64,000 bases of DNA. Origin: Bradyrhizobium huanghuaihaiense (GTDB taxonomy: Bacteria; Pseudomonadota; Alphaproteobacteria; Rhizobiales; Xanthobacteraceae). Shown here piece after piece: positions 53,091 to 61,865 of this stretch. The notes below the pieces were generated by a model that had not been told where the DNA came from, ran no database searches, and saw only the letters and a list, made by a program, of their open reading frames with translations. Position 1 is the stretch's first letter. Each line of letters starts with the position of its first letter. The stretch spans positions 1 through 64,000 of the forward strand of contig NZ_VLLA01000008.1 in assembly GCF_007830635.1 (NCBI RefSeq), given 5' to 3'. The translations under genes and the position numbers were made by a program.

Positions 53091-53181
53091 CTTCTCCGGT
53101 GCGGTTTTACGCGATCCTGAAGTTGATGGTTCCAAGCGATTTGCCGGTGACGTTGACAAGCAAATTCACAAGGACGTTCAA

Positions 53182-53856
53182 ATGAGCAAACAGGCCGAAT
53201 TTGCGGTCATCCTGAAGATGAACCCGATGTTCGCCGATCTCGGCGCGGACGAGCTCCAGCGGCTGTCCAATCTCTGCCACACCCAGCATCTGGCGAACGG
53301 CGAGGTGCTGTTCCAGAAGGGCGATGCCGGGGATGCGCTGTTCGGGGTGCGCCGCGGCCAGGTCCGCATCGAGACCGGCGCCTCCGACGGCAGCCGGCTG
53401 ACGCTGAATTTCATGGGGCCCGGCGATCTGTTCGGCGAGGTCGCGGTGCTGGACGGCCAGGACCGTACGGCGGACGCGACCGCAGGCGAAGCCAGCGAAT
53501 TGTTCGTGCTGCGGCGCGAAGACTTCCTCGGCTTCCTCGAGCGCGAGCCCAAGGTCGCGATCAAGATCATCGCGCTGCTTTGCCAGCGCATCCGCTGGCA
53601 GAGCGAGCGCATGGAAGAGTCCATGCTGCAGCCGCTGCCGGTGCGCCTGGCGCGGCGGCTCTGCGCGCTCGCCGCCGATTTCGGCTCGGAGGTGCACATC
53701 TCGCAGGAACAGCTCGGCGTCTTCGTCGGCGCCGCCCGCGAGAGCGTCAACCGCCAGCTCCAGGCCTGGCGCAAGGAAGCGATCCTCGATCTCCAGCGCG
53801 GCCGGATATTGCTGCGGAACATGACCAAGCTGACCGCGATCGCGCGGAACGAGTAA
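53182..53856 (+). CDS. CRP/FNR-family transcriptional regulator, CRP-like
   Basis: 224 residues from ATG 53182 after AAGGA. The cyclic-nucleotide domain has the phosphate-binding-cassette pattern G85-E86 and R95-T96 (GDLFGEVAVLDGQDRTADATA), as in cAMP-binding CRP. The C-terminal winged helix has recognition-helix residues R186-E187-x-x-x-R191 (AARESVNRQL), which in E. coli CRP read TGTGA; FixK/FNR proteins have E-x-x-S-R instead. There are no N-terminal Cys for an Fe-S cluster. I infer a cAMP-dependent activator. It may respond to the cyclase at 48229-50676. It converges on the RND pump gene. Confidence 0.93.
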   Translation: MSKQAEFAVILKMNPMFADLGADELQRLSNLCHTQHLANGEVLFQKGDAGDALFGVRRGQVRIETGASDGSRLTLNFMGPGDLFGEVAVLDGQDRTADATAGEASELFVLRREDFLGFLEREPKVAIKIIALLCQRIRWQSERMEESMLQPLPVRLARRLCALAADFGSEVHISQEQLGVFVGAARESVNRQLQAWRKEAILDLQRGRILLRNMTKLTAIARNE

Positions 53857-53943
53857 GGGGGCTAGGCTGCTTCGCACGTAACGCAACGTCAGTAACTCAG
53901 ATCGCGGATGCGGGGCGGCACATGGCCGCCCATCGCGCGAATC

Positions 53944-56900
53944 CTACTCCGCCGCAGGGTGCACAATGTTCTTCGGCGCCGGCCCCGCTTCCGCCGGTGC
54001 CGCTCCGTGATGACCGTCCGTCTCCGCATCCTCGCTGTGCACGATCAGGCGCTTGCCGAACCGCCAGATCAGGGCGCCGAGATCGTCCATCACCATGAAC
54101 ATCGCGGGCACGAACACCAGCGACAGGATGGTTGAGAAGAGCAGGCCGCCGATCACCGCGAGCGCCATCGGCGAGCGGAATTCGCCGCCGGCGCCGACCG
54201 CGAGCGCGCTCGGCATCATGCCCGCGGCCATGGCGATCGTGGTCATCACGATCGGGCGGGCACGCTTCATGCCGGCGTCGATCATGGCCTCCTCGCGCGG
54301 CTTGCCGTCGCGGATCGCTTCGATCGCGAACTCCACCAGCATGATCGCGTTCTTGGTGACGATGCCCATCAGCATCAGGATGCCGATCCACACCGGCGTC
54401 GTGAGCTGCTTGCCGGTGATGAGCAGCGCCGCGATGGCGCCGCCGATCGAGAGCGGCAGCGAGAACAGGATGGTGATCGGCTGCAGGAAGGTGCCGAACA
54501 GCAGCACCAGCACGGCATAGACCATCATCAGGCCCGCCGTGATCGCGGTGGCGAAGCCGTCGGACAGCTCGTTCAGGCTTTCGGCATCGCCCGAGGGTGA
54601 GACCTTCACGCTCTTCGGCAAGGTCTTCATGACGGGCAGGTCGTAGATCTTCTTGGTGGCGTCGCCGAGCGCGGCGGAGCCGACGAGGTCGGCCGCGACC
54701 GTCGCCTGCCGCTCGCGGTCGTAGCGGTTGATGCTGGTCGGACCCTGGTCGAGCTTGACGTCGGCGATGACCGAGAGCGGCACGCCGCCCTTCTCGCCGC
54801 GCTCGCCGAGCGGCACGCGCAATTGTTCGAGCGTCTTCAGATTGCCGCGCGCGGCGTCCTCGAGCTGGACCCGGATCGGCACCAGGCGGTCGCCGACGTC
54901 GAATTTCGCGAGCGCCGGCCCGACGTCGCCGATGGTGGCGACGCGGATGGTCTGCGACAGGCTTTCGGTGGAGACGCCGAGGCGGGCGGCGAGATCGGCG
55001 CGCGGCTCGATGCGCAGCTCGGGCCGCTCCAGCGTGGTTTCCGAGATCACGTTGGAGATGGTCGGAATCCGCTTCATCTGCGTCGCGAGCTCGCTAGCGA
55101 CGTTGTTGACGATGTTGGCGTCAACGCCGGTCACGACCAGCGAGATCGCGCGCAGGCCGTTCTCGTCGAGGAACCAGAAACGGATGTCCGGAATGTTCTC
55201 CAGCTCCTGGCTGATCGAGAATTCCAGCTCGCGCTGGGTGATGTCGCGATCGGCCTTGGGCGTGTAATTGATGATCAGGGCGGCGCGCCGGACTTCCTGG
55301 GTGCCGGGCGGAACGCGGCCGCCGTCGACGAAGATGCTCTTCACCTCGGGCCGCTTGCGCAGCCGCGCGACGATGTCCTCGGTGACCTTCTCGGTGTAGG
55401 CGAGCTGGGTGCCGGGCGGCAGCTCGAGCGCCAGCAGCGAGCGCGCGCTGTCCTGCGCCGGCAGGAAGCCCTGCGGCAGCAGCGTGATGCTCCAGATCGA
55501 GGCGGCGAAGATGCCGAAGCCGATCAGCACCGTGATGAAATAGTGCTTCACCGACCAGGCCACGATCCCATGATAGGACCGCAAGATGCGGCCGGGCGGC
55601 GGCTCCTCGTGATGGCCATGCTTGAGGAAGTAGGCGGCCAGCACCGGCGTGACGAAGCGCGCGGCGAGCAGCGAGAAGAATACCTGCACCGAGACGGTGA
55701 TGCCGAACTGCTTGAAGAACTGCCCGGCGATGCCCGACATGAAGCTCGCGGGGGCGAAGATCGCGATGATGGTGAGCGAGATCGCGATCACGGCGAGGCC
55801 GATCTCGTCGGCGGCTTCCAGTGCGGCACGGTAGGGCGATTTGCCCATGTTCATGTGCCGGACGATGTTCTCGATCTCGACGATGGCGTCGTCGACGAGA
55901 ATACCCGTCGACAGCGTGATGGCGAGGAAGCTGACGAGGTTCAGCGAGAAGCCGAGCAGGTCCATCGCCCAGAACGCCGGGAAGATCGACAGCGGCAGCG
56001 AGATCGCGGCGATGATGGTGGCGCGCAGGTCGCGCAGGAACAGCAGCACGATGACGACGGCGAGGATGGCGCCCTCGAACAGGGTCGAGATCGCCGCTTC
56101 GTAATTGCCGTTGGTGTATTCGACCGAGGTGTCGATCAGCTTGAGGTCGACGTCGGGATAGGCCGCCTTGAGCGCGTCGATGCGCTTCTGCACGGCGGCG
56201 GCGACCTTCACGTCGCTGGCGCCCTTGGAGCGCTTGATGCCGAGCGCGACCACCGGCTCGCCGTTGAAGCGGGCGAAGGTGCGGCGGTCGGCGATGGTGT
56301 CGGTGACGGTGCCGAGATCGTCCAGCCGCACCTCGCCGCCGCCGAACAGCGGAACCATGGTGCCGGCGAGATCGCCCAGCGTCTTGGCGCCGGCGAGCGT
56401 GCGGATCGCCTGGTCGTTCTTGCCGATCTCGGCGCGGCCGCCGGCGACGTCAACATTGGTGCCGCGCAGGCTCTGGCTGACATTGACCGCGGTTAGTCCC
56501 ATCGCCTGCAGGCGGTCGGGATCGAGCGAGACCAGGATTTCGCGCTCGACACCGCCGATGCGCTCGACCTGGGCGACGCCGCGCACGCCCTGCAGCGCGC
56601 GCTTGACCACGTCATCGACGAAATAGGACAGCTGCTCCGGCGTCTTGCCGGGCGAGATCGCGGCATAGGTGACGATCGGCAGGCCGATGACGTCGACGCG
56701 CTGGATCAGCGGCTCGGTGACGTTCTGCGGCAGGTTCGAGCGCACGCGCGTCACCGCGTCCTTGACGTCGTTGAGCGCGCGGTCGGTGTTGGTCTCCAGC
56801 GCGAACTGGATGGTGGTCACCGACAGACCGTCGGTGATCGACGAGGTGATGTGCCTGACGCCCTCGACGCCGGAGACGGCGTCTTCAACCGTCTTGGTGA

Positions 56901-57093
56901 CCTGGGATTCAAGCTCGGCAGGCGCTGCGCCGAATTGCGACACCGCGACCGAGATCACGGGAATGTCGGCCGAGGGCAGCCGCGTCACCGCGAGCTTCAC
57001 GAAGGAGGTCCAGCCGAGCACCAGAAGGATGATCGAAAAGACGACCGAGGGCAGCGGGTGACGGATCGACCATGCCGAAATATTGAGAGCCAT
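53944..57093 (-). CDS. RND efflux transporter, inner-membrane pump (AcrB/HAE1-like)
   Basis: 1049 residues with the RND layout: an N-terminal helix (LPSVVFSIILLVLGWTSFVKL), a large periplasmic loop, a helix bundle, a second loop and a second bundle. TM4 carries the proton-relay Asp pair in STGILVDDAIVEIENIVRHM. The tail AGPAPKNIVHPAAE is extra-membrane. It exports drugs, solvents or hydrophobic metabolites with a periplasmic adaptor; the adaptor gene directly upstream overlaps by one base. No outer-membrane channel gene is adjacent, so a shared TolC-like protein is likely. Confidence 0.94.
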   Translation of the reverse strand: MALNISAWSIRHPLPSVVFSIILLVLGWTSFVKLAVTRLPSADIPVISVAVSQFGAAPAELESQVTKTVEDAVSGVEGVRHITSSITDGLSVTTIQFALETNTDRALNDVKDAVTRVRSNLPQNVTEPLIQRVDVIGLPIVTYAAISPGKTPEQLSYFVDDVVKRALQGVRGVAQVERIGGVEREILVSLDPDRLQAMGLTAVNVSQSLRGTNVDVAGGRAEIGKNDQAIRTLAGAKTLGDLAGTMVPLFGGGEVRLDDLGTVTDTIADRRTFARFNGEPVVALGIKRSKGASDVKVAAAVQKRIDALKAAYPDVDLKLIDTSVEYTNGNYEAAISTLFEGAILAVVIVLLFLRDLRATIIAAISLPLSIFPAFWAMDLLGFSLNLVSFLAITLSTGILVDDAIVEIENIVRHMNMGKSPYRAALEAADEIGLAVIAISLTIIAIFAPASFMSGIAGQFFKQFGITVSVQVFFSLLAARFVTPVLAAYFLKHGHHEEPPPGRILRSYHGIVAWSVKHYFITVLIGFGIFAASIWSITLLPQGFLPAQDSARSLLALELPPGTQLAYTEKVTEDIVARLRKRPEVKSIFVDGGRVPPGTQEVRRAALIINYTPKADRDITQRELEFSISQELENIPDIRFWFLDENGLRAISLVVTGVDANIVNNVASELATQMKRIPTISNVISETTLERPELRIEPRADLAARLGVSTESLSQTIRVATIGDVGPALAKFDVGDRLVPIRVQLEDAARGNLKTLEQLRVPLGERGEKGGVPLSVIADVKLDQGPTSINRYDRERQATVAADLVGSAALGDATKKIYDLPVMKTLPKSVKVSPSGDAESLNELSDGFATAITAGLMMVYAVLVLLFGTFLQPITILFSLPLSIGGAIAALLITGKQLTTPVWIGILMLMGIVTKNAIMLVEFAIEAIRDGKPREEAMIDAGMKRARPIVMTTIAMAAGMMPSALAVGAGGEFRSPMALAVIGGLLFSTILSLVFVPAMFMVMDDLGALIWRFGKRLIVHSEDAETDGHHGAAPAEAGPAPKNIVHPAAE

Positions 57094-58022
57094 CAGCGTA
57101 CCCGCGTGCGATCGAGTTCATCGGCGAACATGGTCTTGATCTGGTCGCCGTCATGGAGGGAAGAGCCGGCGTCGGCCACGACGATTTCGCCGACCTCGAG
57201 CCCTTCCAGGATTTCGGTCGCGGTATCGGACGACAGTCCGACCCGCACCTTGCGCGTCTCGACCGTGTTGCCTTTGACGACCTGCACGGTGAGATGGTCG
57301 ATCGCGGTCTTGGGGACCGCGACGCCGCAGCTTCGCTTGGCGTCGATCGAGGCGCGGGCGAACACGCCGACCTTCAGCGAGGGATTGTTGGTGACGCTGA
57401 TGCGGACGCGGCCGAGCTGCGTGGTGCGGTCGATCTCGGGCGCGACCAGCCGCACCCGTCCGATCAGATCGGGCGCGTCGTCGCGGCTGATGCGCACGGT
57501 CGCGCCGGGGCTGAGCTTGGGCATGTGGACCGCCGGAACCTGAGCGTCGAGCTCGATCTCGTTGTTGACGGCGATGCGGAACATCGGGCCGGCCTGCGGG
57601 GACGCGGGCGCGCCGACGATGGTGCGGACCTCGGTGACGAGACCCGGCGCAGGTGCCTTCAGCGAGATCGGGCCTTGCGGGCCCGGCCGTTGCGGCTGGC
57701 CCGGAATCTGCGGCGGCGCGGTCAGGCGCGCCAGCTCCTGGTTGTCGGTGACCAGAGTACCTTCAGTGACGAAGAGGTCGGTGACCCTGGAGCCTTCCTG
57801 GTCGGCGACGACCACGGCTTCGCGGCGCGGCACGAAGAAGCCGGTCACCCGCACGAGGTCGGAGAAGCAGGCATTGGTCGACTTCGTCACGATGACGAGC
57901 GCCGTGCTCGGCGCCTCCTTCACCTCGGGGCGGCGCCGATGCTCGAACAGATAATAGCCGACGCCGAGGGCCACGACGAAGGCCACGGTTCCGGCTGGCT
58001 TGAGATATTCGGAAAGGTTCAT
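57093..58022 (-). CDS. RND efflux periplasmic adaptor protein
   Basis: 309 residues from ATG 58022 (MNLSEYLKPAGTVAFVVALG) with an N-terminal anchor helix. The adaptor body has VRVTGFFVPRREAVVVADQEGSRV, a Pro-rich insert (APPQIPGQPQRPGPQGPIS), the lipoyl-like half APAPGLVTEVRTIVGAPASP, a beta-barrel and QVVKGNTVETRKVRVGLSS. The stop shares one base with the pump start, so the two genes are translated together. It is a relative of the orphan adaptor at 29467-30360. Confidence 0.92.
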   Translation of the reverse strand: MNLSEYLKPAGTVAFVVALGVGYYLFEHRRRPEVKEAPSTALVIVTKSTNACFSDLVRVTGFFVPRREAVVVADQEGSRVTDLFVTEGTLVTDNQELARLTAPPQIPGQPQRPGPQGPISLKAPAPGLVTEVRTIVGAPASPQAGPMFRIAVNNEIELDAQVPAVHMPKLSPGATVRISRDDAPDLIGRVRLVAPEIDRTTQLGRVRISVTNNPSLKVGVFARASIDAKRSCGVAVPKTAIDHLTVQVVKGNTVETRKVRVGLSSDTATEILEGLEVGEIVVADAGSSLHDGDQIKTMFADELDRTRVR

Positions 58023-58180
58023 CGCCGGATCATCCTGGCCTGGCTCACGGCCGTCCGCACGAGGCCCATGAAGAGCATTTCCCTGAAATAAAGCGGCGTC
58101 CCGCAAGGCTGCGGGACGCGCTTTGGAAGCGAGACTTTACACCACATCACGACGGGTCACTGCAAAGGATTACGTCGTGC

Positions 58181-58855
58181 TTACTTCGAGGCCGTGGTCT
58201 TGTTTTCCATGTTGACCACCTGCACGCGGCGGTTGACCTCGGCCATGGGCTGGCTCGGGTCCTTCAGCTTGCTCTTGCCGTAGCCGACGGTGACGAGGTC
58301 GGTCGCCGAGATGCTGTACTTCTCGACGAGGTAGCGCTTGATCGAATCCGCGCGGCGCTCCGACAGGTCCTGGTTGTAGCCCTCGCCGCCGGCGGCGTCG
58401 GTGTGGCCGGCGACCACGAAGGTCGAGCCCTTCAGGTCGGGGCTGGTCAGCGCGCGGCCGAGCGCCTGCACGGAAGCAAGCGACTTGGCGCTGATATTGG
58501 CCGAGTTGTAGTCGAAGGTGATTTCGAGATCGATGTTCGGCTTGTCCTTGGCGACGGACGCGATCTCCTCGCGCTCGGTCGACGACAGCGAGCGCGTCGA
58601 GCGGCCGCGCACGGACTGGATCAGCTTGGTCTCGGCCGCATTAGGCGCGGGATCGGCCTGCGGCGCGCCGATCGAAAGGCCGCGGGTCAGCGGCTTCTTC
58701 GCCGGCGGCGCCAGCGCGCGAAGGATCTCGTCCTCGGTGACGTTCTTGCTGTTGCCGTCGTCGCCGGCGAATGCGGGAGCGGCCGGCAGCGACAGTGCCG
58801 CGCCGATGGCAATGATGGACAGGATTGCGGTCAGTCCCTTTGCAGCCAATCTCAT
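58181..58855 (-). CDS. OmpA-family peptidoglycan-binding protein
   Basis: 224 residues from ATG 58855 (MRLAAKGLTAILSIIAIGAA), seven bases after AGGAGGGA. A signal peptide ends near AFA-GDD. The OmpA C-terminal domain covers about residues 110-215: ITFDYNSANISAKSLASVQALGRAL, VAGHTDAAGGEGYNQDLSERRADSIKRYL and AEVNRRVQVVNM, with the Asp and Arg that bind diaminopimelate. There is no beta-barrel part. It lies 148 bp downstream of the TPR pseudocaspase on the same strand, and the two may be functionally linked. Confidence 0.93.
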   Translation of the reverse strand: MRLAAKGLTAILSIIAIGAALSLPAAPAFAGDDGNSKNVTEDEILRALAPPAKKPLTRGLSIGAPQADPAPNAAETKLIQSVRGRSTRSLSSTEREEIASVAKDKPNIDLEITFDYNSANISAKSLASVQALGRALTSPDLKGSTFVVAGHTDAAGGEGYNQDLSERRADSIKRYLVEKYSISATDLVTVGYGKSKLKDPSQPMAEVNRRVQVVNMENKTTASK

Positions 58856-59003
58856 AGCTAGTCCCTCCTGCGCAGCCGTGCCCGCGCGGTTCCAAAATTT
58901 CTGCAATAGGCCCCCCGGGAAAGGCCGCCTGCGGCATCCGAGCGTTAGTCTTCCGTGGGCCGCCAAGGGTTCGAGGCGTCGGCGGCCTGAACCCAAAAAA
59001 ATA

Positions 59004-60548
59004 CTAGCGGACTCCGTAGCTTGCGAATTCCTGAACGATGTTCGGATCCATCGCCTTGGCGTTGGCAATGTCCAGCGCGCCTTCCTGGGCGGAGCCGTTA
59101 CGCTGCTTGGCGAGGCCGCGGCCATAGAGCGAGGAGGTGAGGCGCGGATTGATCCTCAGGGCGGCATCGAAATCGGCGATCGCGTTCTTGACTGCGCCCG
59201 ACTTCAGATTGACGAGCCCGCGGCTGTCCAGCGCATCGACGAAGTTCGGCCGCAGCCGCAACGCCTCGTTGCAATCCTTCAGCGCGCCCTGGAGGTCGCC
59301 GATCACGGTGCGCGTCCAGCAGCGGTTGTTCAGCGCCTCGACGTCCTTCGAATTGATCCGGAGCGTGTCGTCGAAATCCTTGATGGCGAGGTTGTAGGCG
59401 CCCTTGCTGGCATAGACCTGGCCGCGCCGGTACAGCGCGTTCACGTCGTCAGGATTGGCCGCGATCTTGGCCGTCAGGCCCTTGATGGTGGGATCTTCCG
59501 CCAGGACGGCCGCGCTCGGCCCGCCATCCGCGTTCGGCGCGGGTGCGGGATCGGCCGGCTTCGCCGGCGGTGGCGGCGGGGGCAGGGCGGCCTCGACCTG
59601 CGGCTTCGGTGACGGAGCCGGTGCGGGCGGCGGGGGCGGAGGGGCAGGCGCAGCAACATTGTCAGCCGGCTTCGAGGGCGCGGGCGGCGCCGGCGGTGAC
59701 GGCGGCGCGGGTGGTGCCGGCGGTGGGTTGTTGGCGACGACGGGCGGCGCAGGCGGCGGGGGCGCCGTCGTGGTTGTCGTCGGGCGCGAGCCGGCGGCGC
59801 CCGGAATGAAGGAGAAATCCTCGGCCAGCGAGGAGGAGATCCACGGCACCTGCTCGCCGCGCGAGGCGCGGGTGACGCCCATCTTGGTGCGGTTCAGCGT
59901 CTCCTCGGCCATCAGGTCGGGGACGCGGATTTCCTTCAGCAGTTCCTGCACGAACAGGCTGTGCTCGCCGCCGGCGTCCGAGACCACCGAGGCCAGCGCC
60001 GCCGAATACATCACCAGCGTGCCGTTCGGCGCGATGACGGGCGTGAGGCCCGCCGAGAAGCTGCGGAACCGGCGCTCGAACGGGTTGCGCCTGGAGGCAT
60101 CGATCAGCGCGATCTTGACGCCGGCGCCGCGCGTGTTGAGCTCGCCGAGCACGGTCTCGAGGCTGAACCCGTCGCGGCGCACGTCGGATTCGGTCCAGAT
60201 CTGCGCATCGACCGGTAGCATGTAGCTCTGGCGCGCCGACTGGATGCCGAAGCCGCTGAAGAACACCAGCGCCACCGAGCCCGGCTTGATCTTGCCATAG
60301 AGCTTGTCGAAGGCGCGGCGCATGCCGTCGCCGGTGAGGTTCTCGCCGATCTCGACCGAGAAGCCGTCGCGCTTGAGCTCATCGGCCATGTCGCGCGCAT
60401 CGTTGAGCGGTTCCTTCAGCGGAGCATCCGCATCCGGATATTTGGCGTTGCCGATCACCAGCGCATAGCGGTCGCCGGCCGCCAGCGATGGCGCAGCCGG
60501 GACGAGCGAAACGAGCAACGGGAGAAGGAAAAGAAAGCGAATTTTCAT
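59004..60548 (-). CDS. Exported caspase-fold protein without catalytic residues, with Pro-rich linker and TPRs
   Basis: 514 residues with a signal peptide (MKIRFLFLLPLLVSLVPAAP). The caspase-like domain (about 25-250) starts YALVIGNAKYPDADAPLKEP. The catalytic positions read SGFG (F100 for His) and DASR (S152 for Cys), the same changes as in the protein at 28339-29190, while the surroundings (RQSYMLPVDA, ESDVRRDGFSLE, RRNPFERRFRSFS) are well kept. A very Pro-rich linker of about 90 residues follows, then about four TPRs (ALYRRGQVYASKGAYNLAIK, ALDSRGLVNLKSGAVKNAIA). The protein is probably a periplasmic binding scaffold, not a protease. The OmpA gene follows on the same strand. Confidence 0.9.
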   Translation of the reverse strand: MKIRFLFLLPLLVSLVPAAPSLAAGDRYALVIGNAKYPDADAPLKEPLNDARDMADELKRDGFSVEIGENLTGDGMRRAFDKLYGKIKPGSVALVFFSGFGIQSARQSYMLPVDAQIWTESDVRRDGFSLETVLGELNTRGAGVKIALIDASRRNPFERRFRSFSAGLTPVIAPNGTLVMYSAALASVVSDAGGEHSLFVQELLKEIRVPDLMAEETLNRTKMGVTRASRGEQVPWISSSLAEDFSFIPGAAGSRPTTTTTAPPPPAPPVVANNPPPAPPAPPSPPAPPAPSKPADNVAAPAPPPPPPAPAPSPKPQVEAALPPPPPPAKPADPAPAPNADGGPSAAVLAEDPTIKGLTAKIAANPDDVNALYRRGQVYASKGAYNLAIKDFDDTLRINSKDVEALNNRCWTRTVIGDLQGALKDCNEALRLRPNFVDALDSRGLVNLKSGAVKNAIADFDAALRINPRLTSSLYGRGLAKQRNGSAQEGALDIANAKAMDPNIVQEFASYGVR

Positions 60549-60806
60549 AATCAGCGCGGTCCAGCCAAAAAGGCGCCGTTCCAGCTTGCGCCGCGGCGAC
60601 CTTAACTTACGCTCTATGCATTATCAAACCGGGGGGAGGGGGCGTCAACCTCTTGGAGATTCGGCATTATCGCGGCGATTGACCGCAACGCAGGGGTGCG
60701 CGGGTAGCGGGATGAACGGGCTGTCATGTTTGGTTCGACCCGACCTTGTTGGGCATGGCAGCGGCCATGTTTGCAGCGGTCATGTTAGGAGACTCATGGC
60801 GACGAA

Positions 60807-60826
60807 AATGTGATTGGTCTCACATT
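60807..60826. promoter_or_regulatory. Near-ideal CRP site upstream of the MBL-fold hydrolase
   Basis: AATGTGA-TTGGTC-TCACATT is a palindrome with perfect 7-bp arms that matches the canonical TGTGA-N6-TCACA CRP site. The centre is about 118 bp upstream of ATG 60935. The rest of the 60549-60934 gap holds no gene I can support. Confidence 0.75.
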
Positions 60827-60934
60827 GCAGGCCCGCGGTCGTAGCAAGCCCCGGCTGTTTGACCTTTGCGGCGGACGATGGCTTGGTGCGTCCGCTCGTT
60901 CAGCTCCCCTCACAAAAAAGCAAAGCCAAGAGCC

Positions 60935-61741
60935 ATGGGAAACGTCTACGAAATCTACGCCCTGCGCTATGCGACGATGTCGCCGCGCACCCCCAGCATG
61001 AACTTCCTGGCGCCCGATCCGCATGACAGCGCGGCGCAGGATCTCGACTATTTCGTTTGGCTGATCCGCGGTGGAGGGCGCGACATCCTGGTCGATACCG
61101 GCTTCAATGCCGAGGAGGCGAGCGCGCGGGCGCGCAAGCTGACGCTCAATCCGGTCGATGCGCTGGAGCGCTTTGGTGTTGCGGCTTCGAGCATCCGCGA
61201 CGTCATCGTGACGCATCTGCATTACGACCATGCCGGCAATCTCGACCGCTTTCCGAACGCGCGCTTCCATCTTCAGGAGCGCGAGATGGCTTACGCGACG
61301 GGACGGTGCATGTGCAACGGACTGCTGCGACATCCGTTCTCGGTCGAGCACGTCACGCAGATGGTGCGCCATGTCTATGGCGAGCGTGTCACCTTCTATT
61401 CAGGCGACGGCGAGGTCGCGCCCGGCGTCACCGTGCACCGGGTCGGCGGCCATTCCGACGGCTTGCAGGTGGTGAAGGTCGAGACCGCGCGCGGGCCCGT
61501 GGTACTGGCATCCGATGCCGCGCATTACTACGCCAATCTTCAGCGCCGCAGCCCATTCCCGATCGTCTACAATGTCGGCGACATGGCGCAGGGCTGGGAG
61601 ACGATCGAGCGCCTCGCCGGCCACCCCGACCGCTACATTCCCGGCCACGATCCGATCGTGACGGAAATCTATCCGCGCGCCAGCGACAAGGTCGACGCCT
61701 GGGCGCTGCACCTGCCGCCGACGCGCTCGTTTGCGAAGTGA
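60935..61741 (+). CDS. MBL-fold hydrolase, N-acyl homoserine lactonase-like
   Basis: 268 residues from ATG 60935 (MGNVYEIYALRYATMSPRTP); the longer frame upstream is Arg-rich and non-family. Metallo-beta-lactamase motifs are VDTGFNAEE, THLHYDHAGNLDRFPNA, VGGHSDGLQVV, LASDAAHYYAN and GHDPIV, giving the two-metal site. The length and HLHYDHAG fit quorum-quenching lactonases (AttM/AiiA-like), but other lactone or ester substrates are possible. A CRP site upstream suggests control by cAMP. It converges on the cytochrome gene with repeat K between. Confidence 0.9.
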   Translation: MGNVYEIYALRYATMSPRTPSMNFLAPDPHDSAAQDLDYFVWLIRGGGRDILVDTGFNAEEASARARKLTLNPVDALERFGVAASSIRDVIVTHLHYDHAGNLDRFPNARFHLQEREMAYATGRCMCNGLLRHPFSVEHVTQMVRHVYGERVTFYSGDGEVAPGVTVHRVGGHSDGLQVVKVETARGPVVLASDAAHYYANLQRRSPFPIVYNVGDMAQGWETIERLAGHPDRYIPGHDPIVTEIYPRASDKVDAWALHLPPTRSFAK

Positions 61742-61750
61742 CGGCGTAGT

Positions 61751-61842
61751 CGTCATCCGGGCGCGCGTAGCGCGAACCCGGAATCCAGAAGGTGTCGCGC
61801 GAGATTCCGGGTTCGCCGCTGTCGCGGCGCCCCGGAATGACA
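61751..61842. repeat. Palindromic intergenic repeat, family 2, copy K
   Basis: Arms GTCATCCGGGCGCG and CGCCCCGGAATGACAG pair imperfectly; inner GCGAACCCGGAATC / GATTCCGGGTTCGC pair exactly. Related to copy C at 16654-16759 (CGCCCCGGAATGAC shared). It fills the convergent junction. Confidence 0.85.
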
Positions 61843-61865
61843 GCACCAGCTAACACTCGGCCGCT

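Noticed and set aside
51135..53120. 661-codon plus-strand frame opposite the AsmA gene
   Set aside because: Antisense shadow; Arg/Asp/His-rich translation without motifs, and no ribosome site.
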